Positions 8,757-19,097 of a DNA stretch of 64,000 nt are shown here, in pieces; the first letter of the stretch is position 1; the number at the start of each line of letters is the position of its first letter. Made by a program: the position numbers and the translations under genes. The notes beneath the pieces are model-generated. The model searched no databases. It was not told the origin of the DNA and saw only the letters and a list, made by a program, of their open reading frames with translations. The stretch is from Solitalea canadensis DSM 3403 (lineage in GTDB: Bacteria; Bacteroidota; Bacteroidia; Sphingobacteriales; Sphingobacteriaceae), in assembly GCF_000242635.2 (NCBI RefSeq), contig NC_017770.1, positions 3,732,669 to 3,796,668 of the forward strand, written 5' to 3'.

Positions 8757-9983
8757 TTAATTAAAAAGCTCAGAATAAGACAATGCCAGCTTATCAAAGG
8801 TTCTATTTTCAATAATGTATTTTTTACCTCTAAGACCAATTTCATTAAGCTGATCATTAGACATAAAAAGATAGCTTTGCAATGCATTTTTTAATGCTTC
8901 AACGTCCTCTGCCGGAACTACTAAACCACAATTTGCCTCGTTTATCATACTTACATATCCTGTATAAGAAACAATAATCGGTCTTCCGCTTAGCATGTAA
9001 TCAACCCACTTATTTCTCGACAACCCAAACTGATATAATGGAGTAGATTTAACTCCATCATACAACACGTGACACTTTTCAAGGAATGGTTTAACATCTT
9101 TTTTTGCCACTTTCCCTAAAAATGACACATTACTTAATCCAGCAGCAGATTGTTGCAACTCCTCTTTTTTATATCCATCACCCAGAATTAAGAAATGAAA
9201 CTGACGCAAACCAGATTTTTCAAAGCATTTTGCAGTCTCAATCAGTGTTTCAAGATTATTGGCAGCCCCAATGGTTCCTGCATAACCGATAATAAACTTA
9301 TCCTTAGGAAAATTCTCTTCGAAGGAAGGATTTAACACGGATTGAGTCTCTTTAAGAATTTCTTTATCTATTCCCTGTGGGATACATTTAAAATTAAAAT
9401 CATTGTTTACCACTTCTCTAACATGTAAATCGGCCTTAGGCATTGTTGATACAATAAAGTCTGATTTTGAATAAGCAAATTTTTCAAGCCACGATAAAAC
9501 AACGATCAACGGATGTCCTTTAGGATATTTTCCAATTGTTGTTAATGTTAGGGGCCATATATCCCTGATTTCCATTATGAGCTTCGATTTAAATTTTCGT
9601 TTAAATAGATAACCATTGATAATTGGAAAAATTGAAGGAGATGATACAATTATCACATCTGGCTTTTTAACCTCATCCCCTACTCTTATCCAAAGCATTC
9701 TGAGTGAGAACAATAACCAACTAAAAACACGGCCTAACCCTGATGGTTTTCTGTATGTATTGCCCTTAACCCAGCAAACCGTTATATCATTAATTTTTTC
9801 GTAAGTATAATTTCCATTTATTACGGGTTTTGTATGAATAAAATGATTAAATGATGAAGTAAATATCGTTACTTCGTACCCCTGCTTAATCCATTCTTCA
9901 GCCAAATAAAAGTGTCTGCTACCGAATCCATATTTCAATGGAGCTGCGTATTGACAAATAATCCAAACTACTTTTTTAGTCAT
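8757..9983 (-). CDS. GT4-family glycosyltransferase, WbuB-like
   Basis: The protein of 408 residues opens with IICQYAAPLKYGFGSRHFYL, the signature start of WbuB-type GT4 enzymes. It shows the membrane-proximal region MEIRDIWPLTL and a C-terminal segment FGLSRNKWVDYMLSGRPII matching the nucleotide-sugar binding loop. WbuB-type enzymes transfer an N-acetyl-fucosamine-like sugar in O-antigen synthesis. The specific sugar here is not known. It follows a 193-base gap after the polymerase-like gene in which I see no gene. Confidence 0.88.
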   Translation of the reverse strand: MTKKVVWIICQYAAPLKYGFGSRHFYLAEEWIKQGYEVTIFTSSFNHFIHTKPVINGNYTYEKINDITVCWVKGNTYRKPSGLGRVFSWLLFSLRMLWIRVGDEVKKPDVIIVSSPSIFPIINGYLFKRKFKSKLIMEIRDIWPLTLTTIGKYPKGHPLIVVLSWLEKFAYSKSDFIVSTMPKADLHVREVVNNDFNFKCIPQGIDKEILKETQSVLNPSFEENFPKDKFIIGYAGTIGAANNLETLIETAKCFEKSGLRQFHFLILGDGYKKEELQQSAAGLSNVSFLGKVAKKDVKPFLEKCHVLYDGVKSTPLYQFGLSRNKWVDYMLSGRPIIVSYTGYVSMINEANCGLVVPAEDVEALKNALQSYLFMSNDQLNEIGLRGKKYIIENRTFDKLALSYSELFN

Positions 9984-10176
9984 TTCGTAATCTTAATATC
10001 ACTCCTTATAAATCTCTCAGAGTTAGTTTCAAAATAGATTTGATGAAGTGCTAATGACTTCTAAAAAGTGATGCATTCTTAATTGGTCTCTGCTTTAAAA
10101 AACGTGGTACATCCATAAATCAACAATCAGACCATGAAGGATATTGTTTTAATTTTTAATGTGATACACTAACTAC

Positions 10177-11442
10177 TTAAAGCACCTGAAGTTGGTTATT
10201 TACACCTTTTTCCGTAGGAATTCTATAAAATATCACTGATAAAAATATCCAGGTAACTTGCGTTTTTAAATATGTTGAGTTTTGAGCTGACAATAGCATA
10301 AATGCAATTGTCGTAATAAGTATACACACCCCCCAAGTTGTTTCAGTGTCTGTGTTACGCAGCGATGCAACGATAAATACGACTAGTAGCAATCCTACAT
10401 AAAAACCATAATTTACAATCACTTCAATTACCAAATTATGCGGACTCTCATTGCCATAAGTATAATAGGGTTTATTAAAGGAACCTATACTTTCATAAGT
10501 TCCAGGACCTAACCCCAGACCTCCGGTTTGTATAGTATAATAAACACAGTTTTTAAAGTGATTAACCCTTATCTGGAAGGTCTCTTTACTTGATGTTTCC
10601 TCACTAACCTCCAGTTTTTCCTTGAAGCCCTCCGCCAAAAATTTCCAACCACCAAAAATCAATACCAGACATAGTAAAACTGCTGAAATAGAAACTGCAT
10701 ACAAGTTAAATCTCCTTCTAAGCATGAACCATCCAAAGAGGCCAACATTCACCAAGAATACCACTATCGAGAAACGAGCATCGGTGAAATAGATCAGATA
10801 AGGTGTAATTAAGCAAGTAAGAATAATGACACTTTTTAAAAATTTGCCCTTAACAATGGTGTACAGGTAATATAGAAATGGCTGGCTTAATACCATAAAA
10901 TAGGCGTAGCCATTAGGATTTTCCAGAAAGGCAATAGCTATCTGTCTATCCAGTGCGTAATCAGGAAGATTGGTTATGTATGAACCTTTAAGGTGGTTAA
11001 GAGTGGACAACTCCCATAATGCTACCGGAATAGAAATAATATTTGCCAATAATAAGCCCAAGCAAAAATAATAGGGCATCTTTTTACCTGTCATTAGCAT
11101 TAATTGGCAAAACATCAAAAAGATTACTACACCCCAAACTAAAGCCATCCATGCTTTAAAACCTTCCATGAAATCTTTGATAAATAACAATGACACTAAC
11201 CCATAGACAACCCAGAAGAAACAAAAATGTATAAACCAAAAATTTGGCGTGTTGTAACGAAAGTTAAGCAATCGGAAGTTCCGAAACACAAATGGAGCGA
11301 ACAGAATTAACAGCAGCCTAAAAAAGAACAGATTAATCCCTCCAATATTAATTGGTAATAAATGACTTCCAATAATTCCCGTTACTACAAAAAGGACTAA
11401 CAGCAAACCACTTTTATCAGACTCTTGAAGACTTTTCTGCAT
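10177..11442 (-). CDS. O-antigen ligase/polymerase-type (Wzy-like) integral membrane protein
   Basis: The protein of 421 residues is strongly hydrophobic with about ten predicted membrane helices. A large periplasmic loop near residues 290-345 contains GLGLGPGTYESIGSFNKPYY and YGNESPHNLVIEV, the usual location and style of the O-antigen ligase/Wzy_C domain. It is expected to polymerise repeat units in the periplasm after flipping. Its start overlaps the end of the upstream glycosyltransferase gene by 26 bases, which suggests translational coupling. Confidence 0.85.
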   Translation of the reverse strand: MQKSLQESDKSGLLLVLFVVTGIIGSHLLPINIGGINLFFFRLLLILFAPFVFRNFRLLNFRYNTPNFWFIHFCFFWVVYGLVSLLFIKDFMEGFKAWMALVWGVVIFLMFCQLMLMTGKKMPYYFCLGLLLANIISIPVALWELSTLNHLKGSYITNLPDYALDRQIAIAFLENPNGYAYFMVLSQPFLYYLYTIVKGKFLKSVIILTCLITPYLIYFTDARFSIVVFLVNVGLFGWFMLRRRFNLYAVSISAVLLCLVLIFGGWKFLAEGFKEKLEVSEETSSKETFQIRVNHFKNCVYYTIQTGGLGLGPGTYESIGSFNKPYYTYGNESPHNLVIEVIVNYGFYVGLLLVVFIVASLRNTDTETTWGVCILITTIAFMLLSAQNSTYLKTQVTWIFLSVIFYRIPTEKGVNNQLQVL

Positions 11443-12604
11443 ACTTATAATTACTTATAGTTTCCTTATATATATCAATCATATTGGTTGAAACCACATT
11501 ATCACTGTAATTGATTATTGCGTGAGTTCTGAGTTCGACAGGGTCATACTTATTATAATTCTGATAAACAAAAAGCATTGCCTGGGCATATTCCTCTTCA
11601 TTATTGTTTTCAACCAATACCCCCAAATTATCTGTAAGTATATATTCCGGTCCTCCGCATTTAGTGGCAATTACTGGCAATCCCATTGATAAGGCCTCAA
11701 TAACTACTACACCAAATGTTTCAAAGAAGCTAGACACCACAAATACATGAGCTTTATTTAATTCCGTTACAACTTCTTCTCGACTTAACTTACCTGGAAA
11801 TAACACTTTGTCTGCTAAACCGTATGATTCAACCAACAATTTTAAATCCTCCAGGATATCTCCATCTCCACCGATTATTAATTGAACATCACTCACTTTT
11901 TCAGTTAGGCTTTTAAAAGCCTTAATCAATAATGGAATATTCTTTATTTCTCTTAATCCTGCCACAAATAAGAAAGTGAATATCTCATACTTTTTAATAT
12001 CCGGATCTGGCTCAAAAAAATCTGTATTAATAAAGTTTGGCGTCACCACAATCTCTTTGTTGGTGTATTTCTGCATTTTTAATGCTAATGGTTTGCTTAC
12101 AGCTGTTAACACATCTGAATTATTAAATGCTTCTCTTACAAATGGAGCCTGACTTTCCTTAATTGAATCGCTTAGAAAAGTGGAAGAATGCTCCGTTAAT
12201 ACATAGGGTATATTGTAACGTTTCTTTAATTGGTAAGCTACATACCCCGACATGTATGCATGGGCTTGAACAACATCCGGCACACCAAATCTTTCAACAT
12301 AGTCATCATATAACTTCAATGTGAGGTAAGTCCAAAACCGTTTACCTAATGCGTACTTAATATTTAATATATTAATACCATTAATCCTGAATGTTGGTAT
12401 ATTATCATTTACCTGGTACTTTCTTAGGAACAGAAAATCCTTAAGCTTTATTTGTCTAAAGGAACTAAGCGGTTTAAAGTCTGTGTATATTAAAGAAGCA
12501 TCTATTTTATTAGTAATCAGAGCCCTTGTTTGTTCACCAAAAAAGTTACCTGCCAATGGCCTTATGTCACTATTATACCATGCTGGTATCACTAACACTT
12601 TCAT
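11417..12604 (-). CDS. GT4-family glycosyltransferase
   Basis: The protein of 395 residues has a GT-B fold. It begins MKVLVIPAWYNSDIRPLAGN, has VLTEHSSTFLSDS in the acceptor half and SSFFETFGVVVIEALSMGLP with the E-x7-E motif in the donor half, followed by CGGPEYI. It probably adds one residue of the repeat unit. Its end overlaps the polymerase-like gene by 26 bases. Confidence 0.92.
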   Translation of the reverse strand: MKVLVIPAWYNSDIRPLAGNFFGEQTRALITNKIDASLIYTDFKPLSSFRQIKLKDFLFLRKYQVNDNIPTFRINGINILNIKYALGKRFWTYLTLKLYDDYVERFGVPDVVQAHAYMSGYVAYQLKKRYNIPYVLTEHSSTFLSDSIKESQAPFVREAFNNSDVLTAVSKPLALKMQKYTNKEIVVTPNFINTDFFEPDPDIKKYEIFTFLFVAGLREIKNIPLLIKAFKSLTEKVSDVQLIIGGDGDILEDLKLLVESYGLADKVLFPGKLSREEVVTELNKAHVFVVSSFFETFGVVVIEALSMGLPVIATKCGGPEYILTDNLGVLVENNNEEEYAQAMLFVYQNYNKYDPVELRTHAIINYSDNVVSTNMIDIYKETISNYKYAEKSSRV

Positions 12605-12678
12605 ATAGTAAGAGTCTTTTATTTAATACGAATTACTTGTTTATTTAAGCTCAAGCAGTATACAATATATCATTATTT

Positions 12679-14127
12679 TCAAGATAAATATCTATATTTC
12701 AAGAATTTAAACTTATCAATCATAATAAAAACAAAAGCAACAATAAAAATCAACACGGCATAGCTTGTACCCCCAAAATATTGAGCTGTTAATACGATGA
12801 TTACAAACAAAAGATCATACCTAAAATATCCAATATTTCTTTTTATAAAATCTATCAGGCTTGAGTTCAGTAGTCTAAGAATCCAATTAATGTAATAGAT
12901 ATAAATTATTGTACAGGCAATTGCGTACAAGCTGATTGATAACATTGGAGAATTGAGGAAGTAATAACCAAGATACAGAACTATAAACCTGGTAATTGTT
13001 TCAACAATTGTAATAACTGTAGCCGTTTTCTGGTTCTTGGAAACAAGTGCATATGAGCTTATAGGACTTGATACCATTGAAAACAAATAACTAATTGACA
13101 TAACTCCGGCAAATTCAGCCGTCAGGCTCCATTGTTTGCCTAAAACAGCCAGAATAATAGGCTTACTGTAAAAAATTACCGGAATAAAGAAGAGAAATGA
13201 GATACCATACAGATAAATTATGGACCGTTCAACTAACCGACGTCTCCCCTCCAAATCATCGATCTTTGCCACTCGCGGAAAAAACACTTGAGCAACTGCG
13301 GCCCCTACTAAACCTAAGGGAAAGCCTACAGTACTTGCCAGCATACCGTACTGTCCGGTTACATTGGTTGAATAAAGAATTGTTAGTATAACCGGAACAA
13401 AATTGGTCCCTAAGGTGGTAATTAATACTGCGGGTAGATTATATAAGGGAATTTGCTTGTGAATTATGATCTGTTCGATATACTCCGCCTTGCTGAATAC
13501 TCTTTTTTTCTCCAATTTCACTGACCAGAGCAATACAATAACACTAATGGCGTAGGCTATTAAAAACCCATAAATTAATCCATCATATTTATTAATAAGT
13601 ATTAAACCAAGGCAAAGCTGTAATATCGCTTGAAAAAAGGGTCTCAAAAAATTGGATAGTCCTACATTTCTGAACTTCTCATGATCCAGATTCCATGCTC
13701 TGAACACATTGTAGCAACCCATAATTAACACAGATACCCCCAGATAATTTCTAAATTCAGGGTATATGTTAATTCCCAAACAAATAACTACTACAACGAT
13801 TGATATTACAACGACGCTAATCAGGGCTATTCCTAGCACCTTATATTTATCCTCACCTTTAGACAAAGGGATTGCAGATTCCATTTTCAGGGTGGCAACA
13901 TAGGATAAGATAAAGGATATTGAAATAAGGTTAGCCTGAACACCAAAAACATCTGGGGTATATATATCTTTAAGAAACAGCACGGTGATACCCATTAATA
14001 CCACTTGTCCCAAAACAGTTCCAAGCGATATTAATGCCGCTCCTTTAAAATATTTACTCGAACTTAAATTTTTTAATACATGCAACGAGTTGCGCAACGG
14101 ACCTGAAATTTGTTTACTCAAGAGCAT
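12679..14127 (-). CDS. Wzx-type polysaccharide flippase (MATE/MOP superfamily)
   Basis: The protein of 482 residues has about 12-14 predicted membrane helices. The N-terminal half contains ISLGTVLGQVVLMGITVLFL followed by YTPDVFGVQANLIS, typical of the polysaccharide biosynthesis MOP family, and QYGMLASTVGFPLGLVGAAV in the middle. It should move the undecaprenyl-linked repeat unit across the inner membrane. It lies between the Wzc-type kinase and the glycosyltransferases, as usual for Wzx/Wzy loci. Confidence 0.9.
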   Translation of the reverse strand: MLLSKQISGPLRNSLHVLKNLSSSKYFKGAALISLGTVLGQVVLMGITVLFLKDIYTPDVFGVQANLISISFILSYVATLKMESAIPLSKGEDKYKVLGIALISVVVISIVVVVICLGINIYPEFRNYLGVSVLIMGCYNVFRAWNLDHEKFRNVGLSNFLRPFFQAILQLCLGLILINKYDGLIYGFLIAYAISVIVLLWSVKLEKKRVFSKAEYIEQIIIHKQIPLYNLPAVLITTLGTNFVPVILTILYSTNVTGQYGMLASTVGFPLGLVGAAVAQVFFPRVAKIDDLEGRRRLVERSIIYLYGISFLFFIPVIFYSKPIILAVLGKQWSLTAEFAGVMSISYLFSMVSSPISSYALVSKNQKTATVITIVETITRFIVLYLGYYFLNSPMLSISLYAIACTIIYIYYINWILRLLNSSLIDFIKRNIGYFRYDLLFVIIVLTAQYFGGTSYAVLIFIVAFVFIMIDKFKFLKYRYLS

Positions 14128-14170
14128 AATACGAAGGCAGTGATCAATAAGTTTTAATCAGTAATTATTA

Positions 14171-16531
14171 CTAATTCAATTTCAGGCGCTTATTAAGCTT
14201 CTTATTCACATGATTGTGAGTATAATAACCATGATCATTGTACATGTATTCTTCAGATGCTTCTAGATCCACTGCATTAAATACAATACTCATGTTTTTG
14301 AATTTACCTTTGCTGTGAAGGTCTGAGATCATTTTCAAGTGTGGCACCAATGTATAACCATATCTTACCACATAAATGGATGCCTGAGCATATTTTTCGA
14401 GTAATAATGCATCCGTTACTAAGCCAATTGGAGGTGAATCGATAATAACCTGATCAAACAAAGCAGAAACTTCCTTAAATAATTCATCAAGCTTGTCGCT
14501 CAGCAACAGTTCTGCGGGGTTAACAGGAATTGCACCACAAGGCAATAAGTAGAGATTCGGTTGATTTTCAACCGGAACTATGATCTCATCAATGGTAACA
14601 AGACCGTTCAAATAATCTGATAAGCCCAAACGCTTATTTGCATTAATCTTATTACCGATATCTGGTTTACGGAAATCCATTTCAAGAATAACCGTTTTCT
14701 TCCCAGTAATCGAAATGCTTGAACCTAAATTCAATGAAATAAAGCTCTTTCCTTCATTACTGATACTAGAGGTAACCAAAATAGTTTTGTAGTTTTTCCC
14801 TTGATCAATGTATTGAAGATTAGTTCTTAGGAATCTGAATTGTTCAGAGATTGCGGTTCTACTTCCTTCTTTAACAACCATTACTTCTTTTGAGTGATTT
14901 TTTCCAATAACTCCTAAAATTGGTGCATTGGTAGCATCCTCGATCAGTTGCTTATTAAGGATTTTGTTGTTAAGAATTTTTCGTCCCCATATTGAACCAA
15001 TTGGAATCAACCCACCTAATAACATGGCAATTGCTAAGGCTTTTGTTTTGGATGGACGAACAGGTATAGTTGAGCTTTGTGGAGGATCTACCACCTGACT
15101 ATCAATTACCATTGCCGCATAAGAAAGAGCAGTTTCTTCCCTTTTCTGTAATAGATAGAGGTATAAATCCTGTTTAATATTTTTCTGACGCTCAATATTG
15201 ATTAATGAGCGCTCTTTTTGAGGAACAGCCCGTATTGCAGAAGAATACTGAGAATTATTACGTTCAAGCGTATTTTTAGTGGTTGATAATCCTGTTTTAA
15301 TATCCTGAATTGAATATAAAATACTGCTTTTAGTATTAGCTATCTGCTCATTAACTCCTTCTACCAATGGGTTGCTTTCTCCGGTTGTCGACAATAATTT
15401 AGTACGTTCAAGTTCCAGATCGTTCAGTTTATTTAGCTTATTTTGAAGTACGGGATCAGCTGTAAAAACATTTGGCGGAGAGTTTCGGCCCCCACTTTGA
15501 ATAAAATCGCTAACAGATTCTAAGGTACCCAGTTGAATATTTACCTGGTTTAATTGTGAATCATTCTCTTTCATTTGTTGTAGCAACTGAGCTGATTGAG
15601 TGCTTATATCAGTAATTTCTTTGCTGGTTTTATAGGCTTGCACATCTTGTTCAACAGTTGAAAGTTCACCTGTTATAAGTTTTAAGCGATCATCAATAAA
15701 TGCTAAAGCTTTAGATGCTTCACGATTTTTCTCTTCAATTGCAGATTTATTGTATTCTTCAATAAGTGCATTTAGCAGATCAGTACCACGAACAGGTACT
15801 GCATCTTCTAACTGTAAACGAAACACAGTAGCATTTTTACCTCTTACAGAAACTTCAAGGCGTTCCATCAAGGCGTCCACTTTTTTATCAACGCTTGTTA
15901 CGTTAACCTTAATCATTTTGCCTTCTTCCGTTGGCTCTCCCACTAAGTGAACTGTAAATTTCCCATCCTCAGTGTTAACAGATTCTCCAAAGGCATATAA
16001 TTTACTCTTGCCCTCAATCTTAAACTTTGTCTTATCAACAAGTTCTATTTCCATTGGCTCCTTAAATCCTTCAGGATAAATGGTTTCAACATTAACTCTT
16101 ATAGGAGAATATTTATAAAGCTCTTTTGAATACCATGGTTTAGCGATGTAATCGGCAAATGTTTTGTCAGCTGAGTTAAAATAAGAAACATTCAATCCTA
16201 AACTTCTTACCACCTTATCCATTAAAATCCGAGATTTCAAGATCTCCATCTCGTTTTCAACTATTTTAGTGTTGTCAAATACGTTAAGTTCATTTAATAC
16301 ACTTTCCTTACTTTCTTTCTCACTTGTTTTTGGTTGTTTTACAAGGATACTGGCTGTTACATCATAAACAGGCACAGCAAATTTCAAATAAAGGAAAGCT
16401 AATAGTAAACAAGTGGTGATAGAAGCCAGAAACCAAGGCCAGTTTCGTAGGCAGGTATTAATAAACTCCTTTACCGCTTGTTCCTGAGCAGGAATAGTGG
16501 TATTGTTATAGGAATTGTTTTCACTAATCAT
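14171..16531 (-). CDS. Wzc-type polysaccharide co-polymerase and tyrosine autokinase
   Basis: This 786-residue protein has a cytoplasmic start, a first membrane span near 33-53, a Wzz-like periplasmic domain with a long coiled coil (about 255-460), a second span near 498-515 and a C-terminal BY-kinase domain. The kinase shows Walker A SSISNEGKS (588-596, Lys595), Walker A' VILEMDF (614-620) and Walker B VIIDSP (695-700). The tail has tyrosines 762, 764, 769 and 770, suited to autophosphorylation. It controls chain length and export together with the Wza-type lipoprotein 120 bases upstream. No low-molecular-weight tyrosine phosphatase (Wzb) is visible in the window. Confidence 0.95.
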   Translation of the reverse strand: MISENNSYNNTTIPAQEQAVKEFINTCLRNWPWFLASITTCLLLAFLYLKFAVPVYDVTASILVKQPKTSEKESKESVLNELNVFDNTKIVENEMEILKSRILMDKVVRSLGLNVSYFNSADKTFADYIAKPWYSKELYKYSPIRVNVETIYPEGFKEPMEIELVDKTKFKIEGKSKLYAFGESVNTEDGKFTVHLVGEPTEEGKMIKVNVTSVDKKVDALMERLEVSVRGKNATVFRLQLEDAVPVRGTDLLNALIEEYNKSAIEEKNREASKALAFIDDRLKLITGELSTVEQDVQAYKTSKEITDISTQSAQLLQQMKENDSQLNQVNIQLGTLESVSDFIQSGGRNSPPNVFTADPVLQNKLNKLNDLELERTKLLSTTGESNPLVEGVNEQIANTKSSILYSIQDIKTGLSTTKNTLERNNSQYSSAIRAVPQKERSLINIERQKNIKQDLYLYLLQKREETALSYAAMVIDSQVVDPPQSSTIPVRPSKTKALAIAMLLGGLIPIGSIWGRKILNNKILNKQLIEDATNAPILGVIGKNHSKEVMVVKEGSRTAISEQFRFLRTNLQYIDQGKNYKTILVTSSISNEGKSFISLNLGSSISITGKKTVILEMDFRKPDIGNKINANKRLGLSDYLNGLVTIDEIIVPVENQPNLYLLPCGAIPVNPAELLLSDKLDELFKEVSALFDQVIIDSPPIGLVTDALLLEKYAQASIYVVRYGYTLVPHLKMISDLHSKGKFKNMSIVFNAVDLEASEEYMYNDHGYYTHNHVNKKLNKRLKLN

Positions 16532-16651
16532 GATAAGAGAGCTAAATGAAGTATTAAGTTATAAGTTTTAAGTCACAACTACCTAAAACTTTATCAATTA
16601 ATATTTTGAGTAAAATTAACAGTTATGTTAATTAATTATTGAGACTGCTTA

Positions 16652-17425
16652 TTACTTAATAGCGTAAATAGCTGCAACGTTCAATAAACCAATTAACACA
16701 GTAAGTACTTGATAGGTTCGGTTTTCACTGGCGTAAACTTTACGCGGACCTGGTTCAACATATATCACATCACCTTTGTGCAGGTAGTAGTAAGGAGAAC
16801 TAAATACATCTGTTTTATTCATGTCGATCCGTGCGAATTGGCGTACACCATTTTCCTCACGAATTAACAACACGTTTTCGCGCATACCGTAAATAGTTAT
16901 ATCTCCGGCCATACTTAGGGCTTCAGTAATGGAGATCTTCTCGTTTGGAATATTATAAACATTTGGACGAGCAACCTCCCCTAATACAGATATCTTAAAG
17001 TTTAGGAATTTTACTTTAACAGTAGGTTCCTTTAAATAATTAGTTAAACGAGATTTTATCAATTCTGAAGTAGCTTCAGTTGTTAAGCCCTGTATCTTTA
17101 GTACTCCTAAAATTGGTAATTCAATATTTCCGTTTTTATCAACCAGGTAACCATCTAGCTGACGGAGTTCAAGTGAGTTTGAATTTCCAGTATTGGATTG
17201 TGGATTAAACATCTGCGTAGCTTCGGGACTTAAACTCGAAATGGTAACAGAAACTATATCGTTAGGTTGAATAAGGGGTTCGTAACTATTAATTGCTTGC
17301 TGGGGAGCAGTTTGCTTGGTTCCTGCTCCTTTAAAGTATGCAATATTCTCTGTTGAAGAACATGAAACAACTAAAAAAGACGACAATAATACGAAGACAG
17401 AGGTAATGTAATGCGTAAACTTCAT
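16652..17425 (-). CDS. Wza-type polysaccharide export lipoprotein
   Basis: The protein of 257 residues has a lipoprotein signal peptide (VVSCSS, lipidation at Cys22). It then has a Poly_export domain (about 45-125, starting YEPLIQPNDIVSVTISSLSP), an SLBB domain (ISVLGEVARPNVYNIPNEKI onwards) and a C-terminal hydrophobic helix LTVLIGLLNVAAIYAIK. It should form the outer-membrane export channel with the Wzc protein. It is the first gene of the polysaccharide locus; the 391 bases upstream probably hold the promoter, though I found no good TAnnTTTG match there. Confidence 0.93.
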   Translation of the reverse strand: MKFTHYITSVFVLLSSFLVVSCSSTENIAYFKGAGTKQTAPQQAINSYEPLIQPNDIVSVTISSLSPEATQMFNPQSNTGNSNSLELRQLDGYLVDKNGNIELPILGVLKIQGLTTEATSELIKSRLTNYLKEPTVKVKFLNFKISVLGEVARPNVYNIPNEKISITEALSMAGDITIYGMRENVLLIREENGVRQFARIDMNKTDVFSSPYYYLHKGDVIYVEPGPRKVYASENRTYQVLTVLIGLLNVAAIYAIK

Positions 17426-17816
17426 GGTAATGGGTTATGTTAATACATACGTGTAAATTTGGGATGTACATAATCAATTTATATACCAAAAAAAGGAAGT
17501 CAATAAAAATTTGCTCGAAACTTATTTTTTAGATTAAATAAAATTAACACTAAGAGCCAGGACCTTACACATTCTTTAATACGATCACTGTCTACCTTAG
17601 ACATGATTTTAGACACCTCCAATAAGTTTATATTACAGATTGCCTAATTAATTATTGAGACAGCAAAACGTTATGTTGATATTTATATCAACTGTTTCAT
17701 TCATCTTGACTTATAATAAAAAAGGTATGACTATTATTTAAGCCATACCCGTTTTACAGTATACAAAAACGCTTTAAACCACTATAACTAAAGCAATTTT
17801 TGACTACCAGCAGTTA
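17426..17816. other. Non-coding region upstream of the polysaccharide locus
   Basis: These 391 bases hold no credible gene. They contain the terminator of the sigma-factor operon (17717-17750), a small inverted repeat around 17672-17691 (GTTGATATTTATATCAAC) and presumably the promoter of the polysaccharide locus, which I could not place. Confidence 0.6.
17717..17750 (-). terminator. Rho-independent terminator of the sigma-factor operon
   Basis: On the minus strand a nine-pair stem (GGTATGGCT / AGTCATACC, one G-U pair; 17741-17749 with 17724-17732) is followed by a T-run at 17723-17717. It lies 67 bases after the stop of the beta-barrel protein gene. Confidence 0.8.
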
Positions 17817-19097
17817 TCATTTGCCAAACGAAAACTTCAAATTTAAACCTGCAGAGGTCCATTTAATTTGCTCAGCACCTAATCCGCCCAGTGGATACTT
17901 TAGATAAGGTTCAACTGTTAACTTATTGTTTTTTAGATTATAATCAATCCCGAATGACATATTAAACGTACGGAACCAATCTATCCTTGAGAATAATTTG
18001 CCCGAATTATCCTCATTTTCAAATTCAGTTGTGGAGAATGCCATTGCCGATCCGTTTACGTTAGGCGATTGATACATCTGTGTATAAGACGCTTTATAGG
18101 AGTCTTCAATGTAAGAGTAACTACTCAATCCACCACTAACAAACCATGAATGCTTCTCTCCTGGAAAAACTACTTTAACATTTACCGGAAGATCAATGGC
18201 TAACATACTGGCTTTATAGTCATCCAATGTTCCCATTGAATATACAGTGCTCATTTTTGAAGATAATCGAGGAGGAAGTTGATTGTCATTTGCAAATGTC
18301 AACGACTGATGTCCTAAATTCAACCCTGTATTAATGTGTACATTAGAAGCAATAGGAATTTCCACGTCAAAACCTGCCTTGTAACCTAGCGTATTATTTT
18401 CAGCACCTTTTGAATAACTCATAAAAGATCCCGCTAAAAATCCTACATCAACGTTATCTTTTTTCTTTTTCCTGGTTTCTCCTGCAATGTATTCCTTTAC
18501 ATTATCTTCATTCCTTAATGTTTTTTGAGGAGCAGGGATGTTAGTTTTAATAGTTGTTAAGGTTAAGGCTGGTTGCCCCAAAACACCTTTTGACAGCCCG
18601 TTAAAATTGCCTTCCCGCTTTTGCAGTGCGACCAATTCTTCATCATATTTCAGTACTGGTTCTTCAACATGAGACGGAGCATAAGCAAAATTTACAACTG
18701 ATTTAGGTTTCAGATCACTTGCATTGGGAGTCTTAACCTGCTCATTTATTGCAATTTCACCAAACGACTTCCCTATCGTAACAAGAGCACCTGTGTTTGC
18801 TTTAGGTTGCTTGATTACTGGTGTAGTTGTTGATGATTTTTCATTTTTAGTAACCATATGTTCTCCGCTATTCATTTTCTCCACATTTAATATATTGATA
18901 TTAAAAGCAAAGAAGACAAATAATGCGGCAACAGCAGGCCCTAACCAATACCATAAAGGAATGATTTTACGTTTCTTCTCAGGTTCTGCTTGCTTTATAA
19001 GCAGCTTGTTCCAGCCTTCGAATGCATCGCAATCCTCGTAATTGTCGAAAACCTCACGGATATGCGCTGATAATTTTTCGTCAAACCGCTCTTCCAT
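17817..19097 (-). CDS. Single-span membrane protein with C-terminal outer-membrane-barrel-like domain, coupled to an ECF sigma factor
   Basis: The 426-residue protein has a charged N-terminal segment of about 45 residues (MEERFDEKLSAHIREVFDNY), one strong membrane helix (about 47-70, PLWYWLGPAVAALFVFFAFN), a low-complexity linker and a C-terminal domain from about residue 220. That domain has repeating amphipathic strands (VGFLAGSFMSYSKG, HINTGLNLGHQSL, WFVSGGLSSYSYI, FNMSFGIDYNL, AGLNLKFSFG) like an OmpW/PorT-type barrel. The start overlaps the sigma factor gene by 17 bases, the position usually taken by an anti-sigma factor. An anti-sigma-like role for the N-terminus is inference. Confidence 0.7.
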   Translation of the reverse strand: MEERFDEKLSAHIREVFDNYEDCDAFEGWNKLLIKQAEPEKKRKIIPLWYWLGPAVAALFVFFAFNINILNVEKMNSGEHMVTKNEKSSTTTPVIKQPKANTGALVTIGKSFGEIAINEQVKTPNASDLKPKSVVNFAYAPSHVEEPVLKYDEELVALQKREGNFNGLSKGVLGQPALTLTTIKTNIPAPQKTLRNEDNVKEYIAGETRKKKKDNVDVGFLAGSFMSYSKGAENNTLGYKAGFDVEIPIASNVHINTGLNLGHQSLTFANDNQLPPRLSSKMSTVYSMGTLDDYKASMLAIDLPVNVKVVFPGEKHSWFVSGGLSSYSYIEDSYKASYTQMYQSPNVNGSAMAFSTTEFENEDNSGKLFSRIDWFRTFNMSFGIDYNLKNNKLTVEPYLKYPLGGLGAEQIKWTSAGLNLKFSFGK

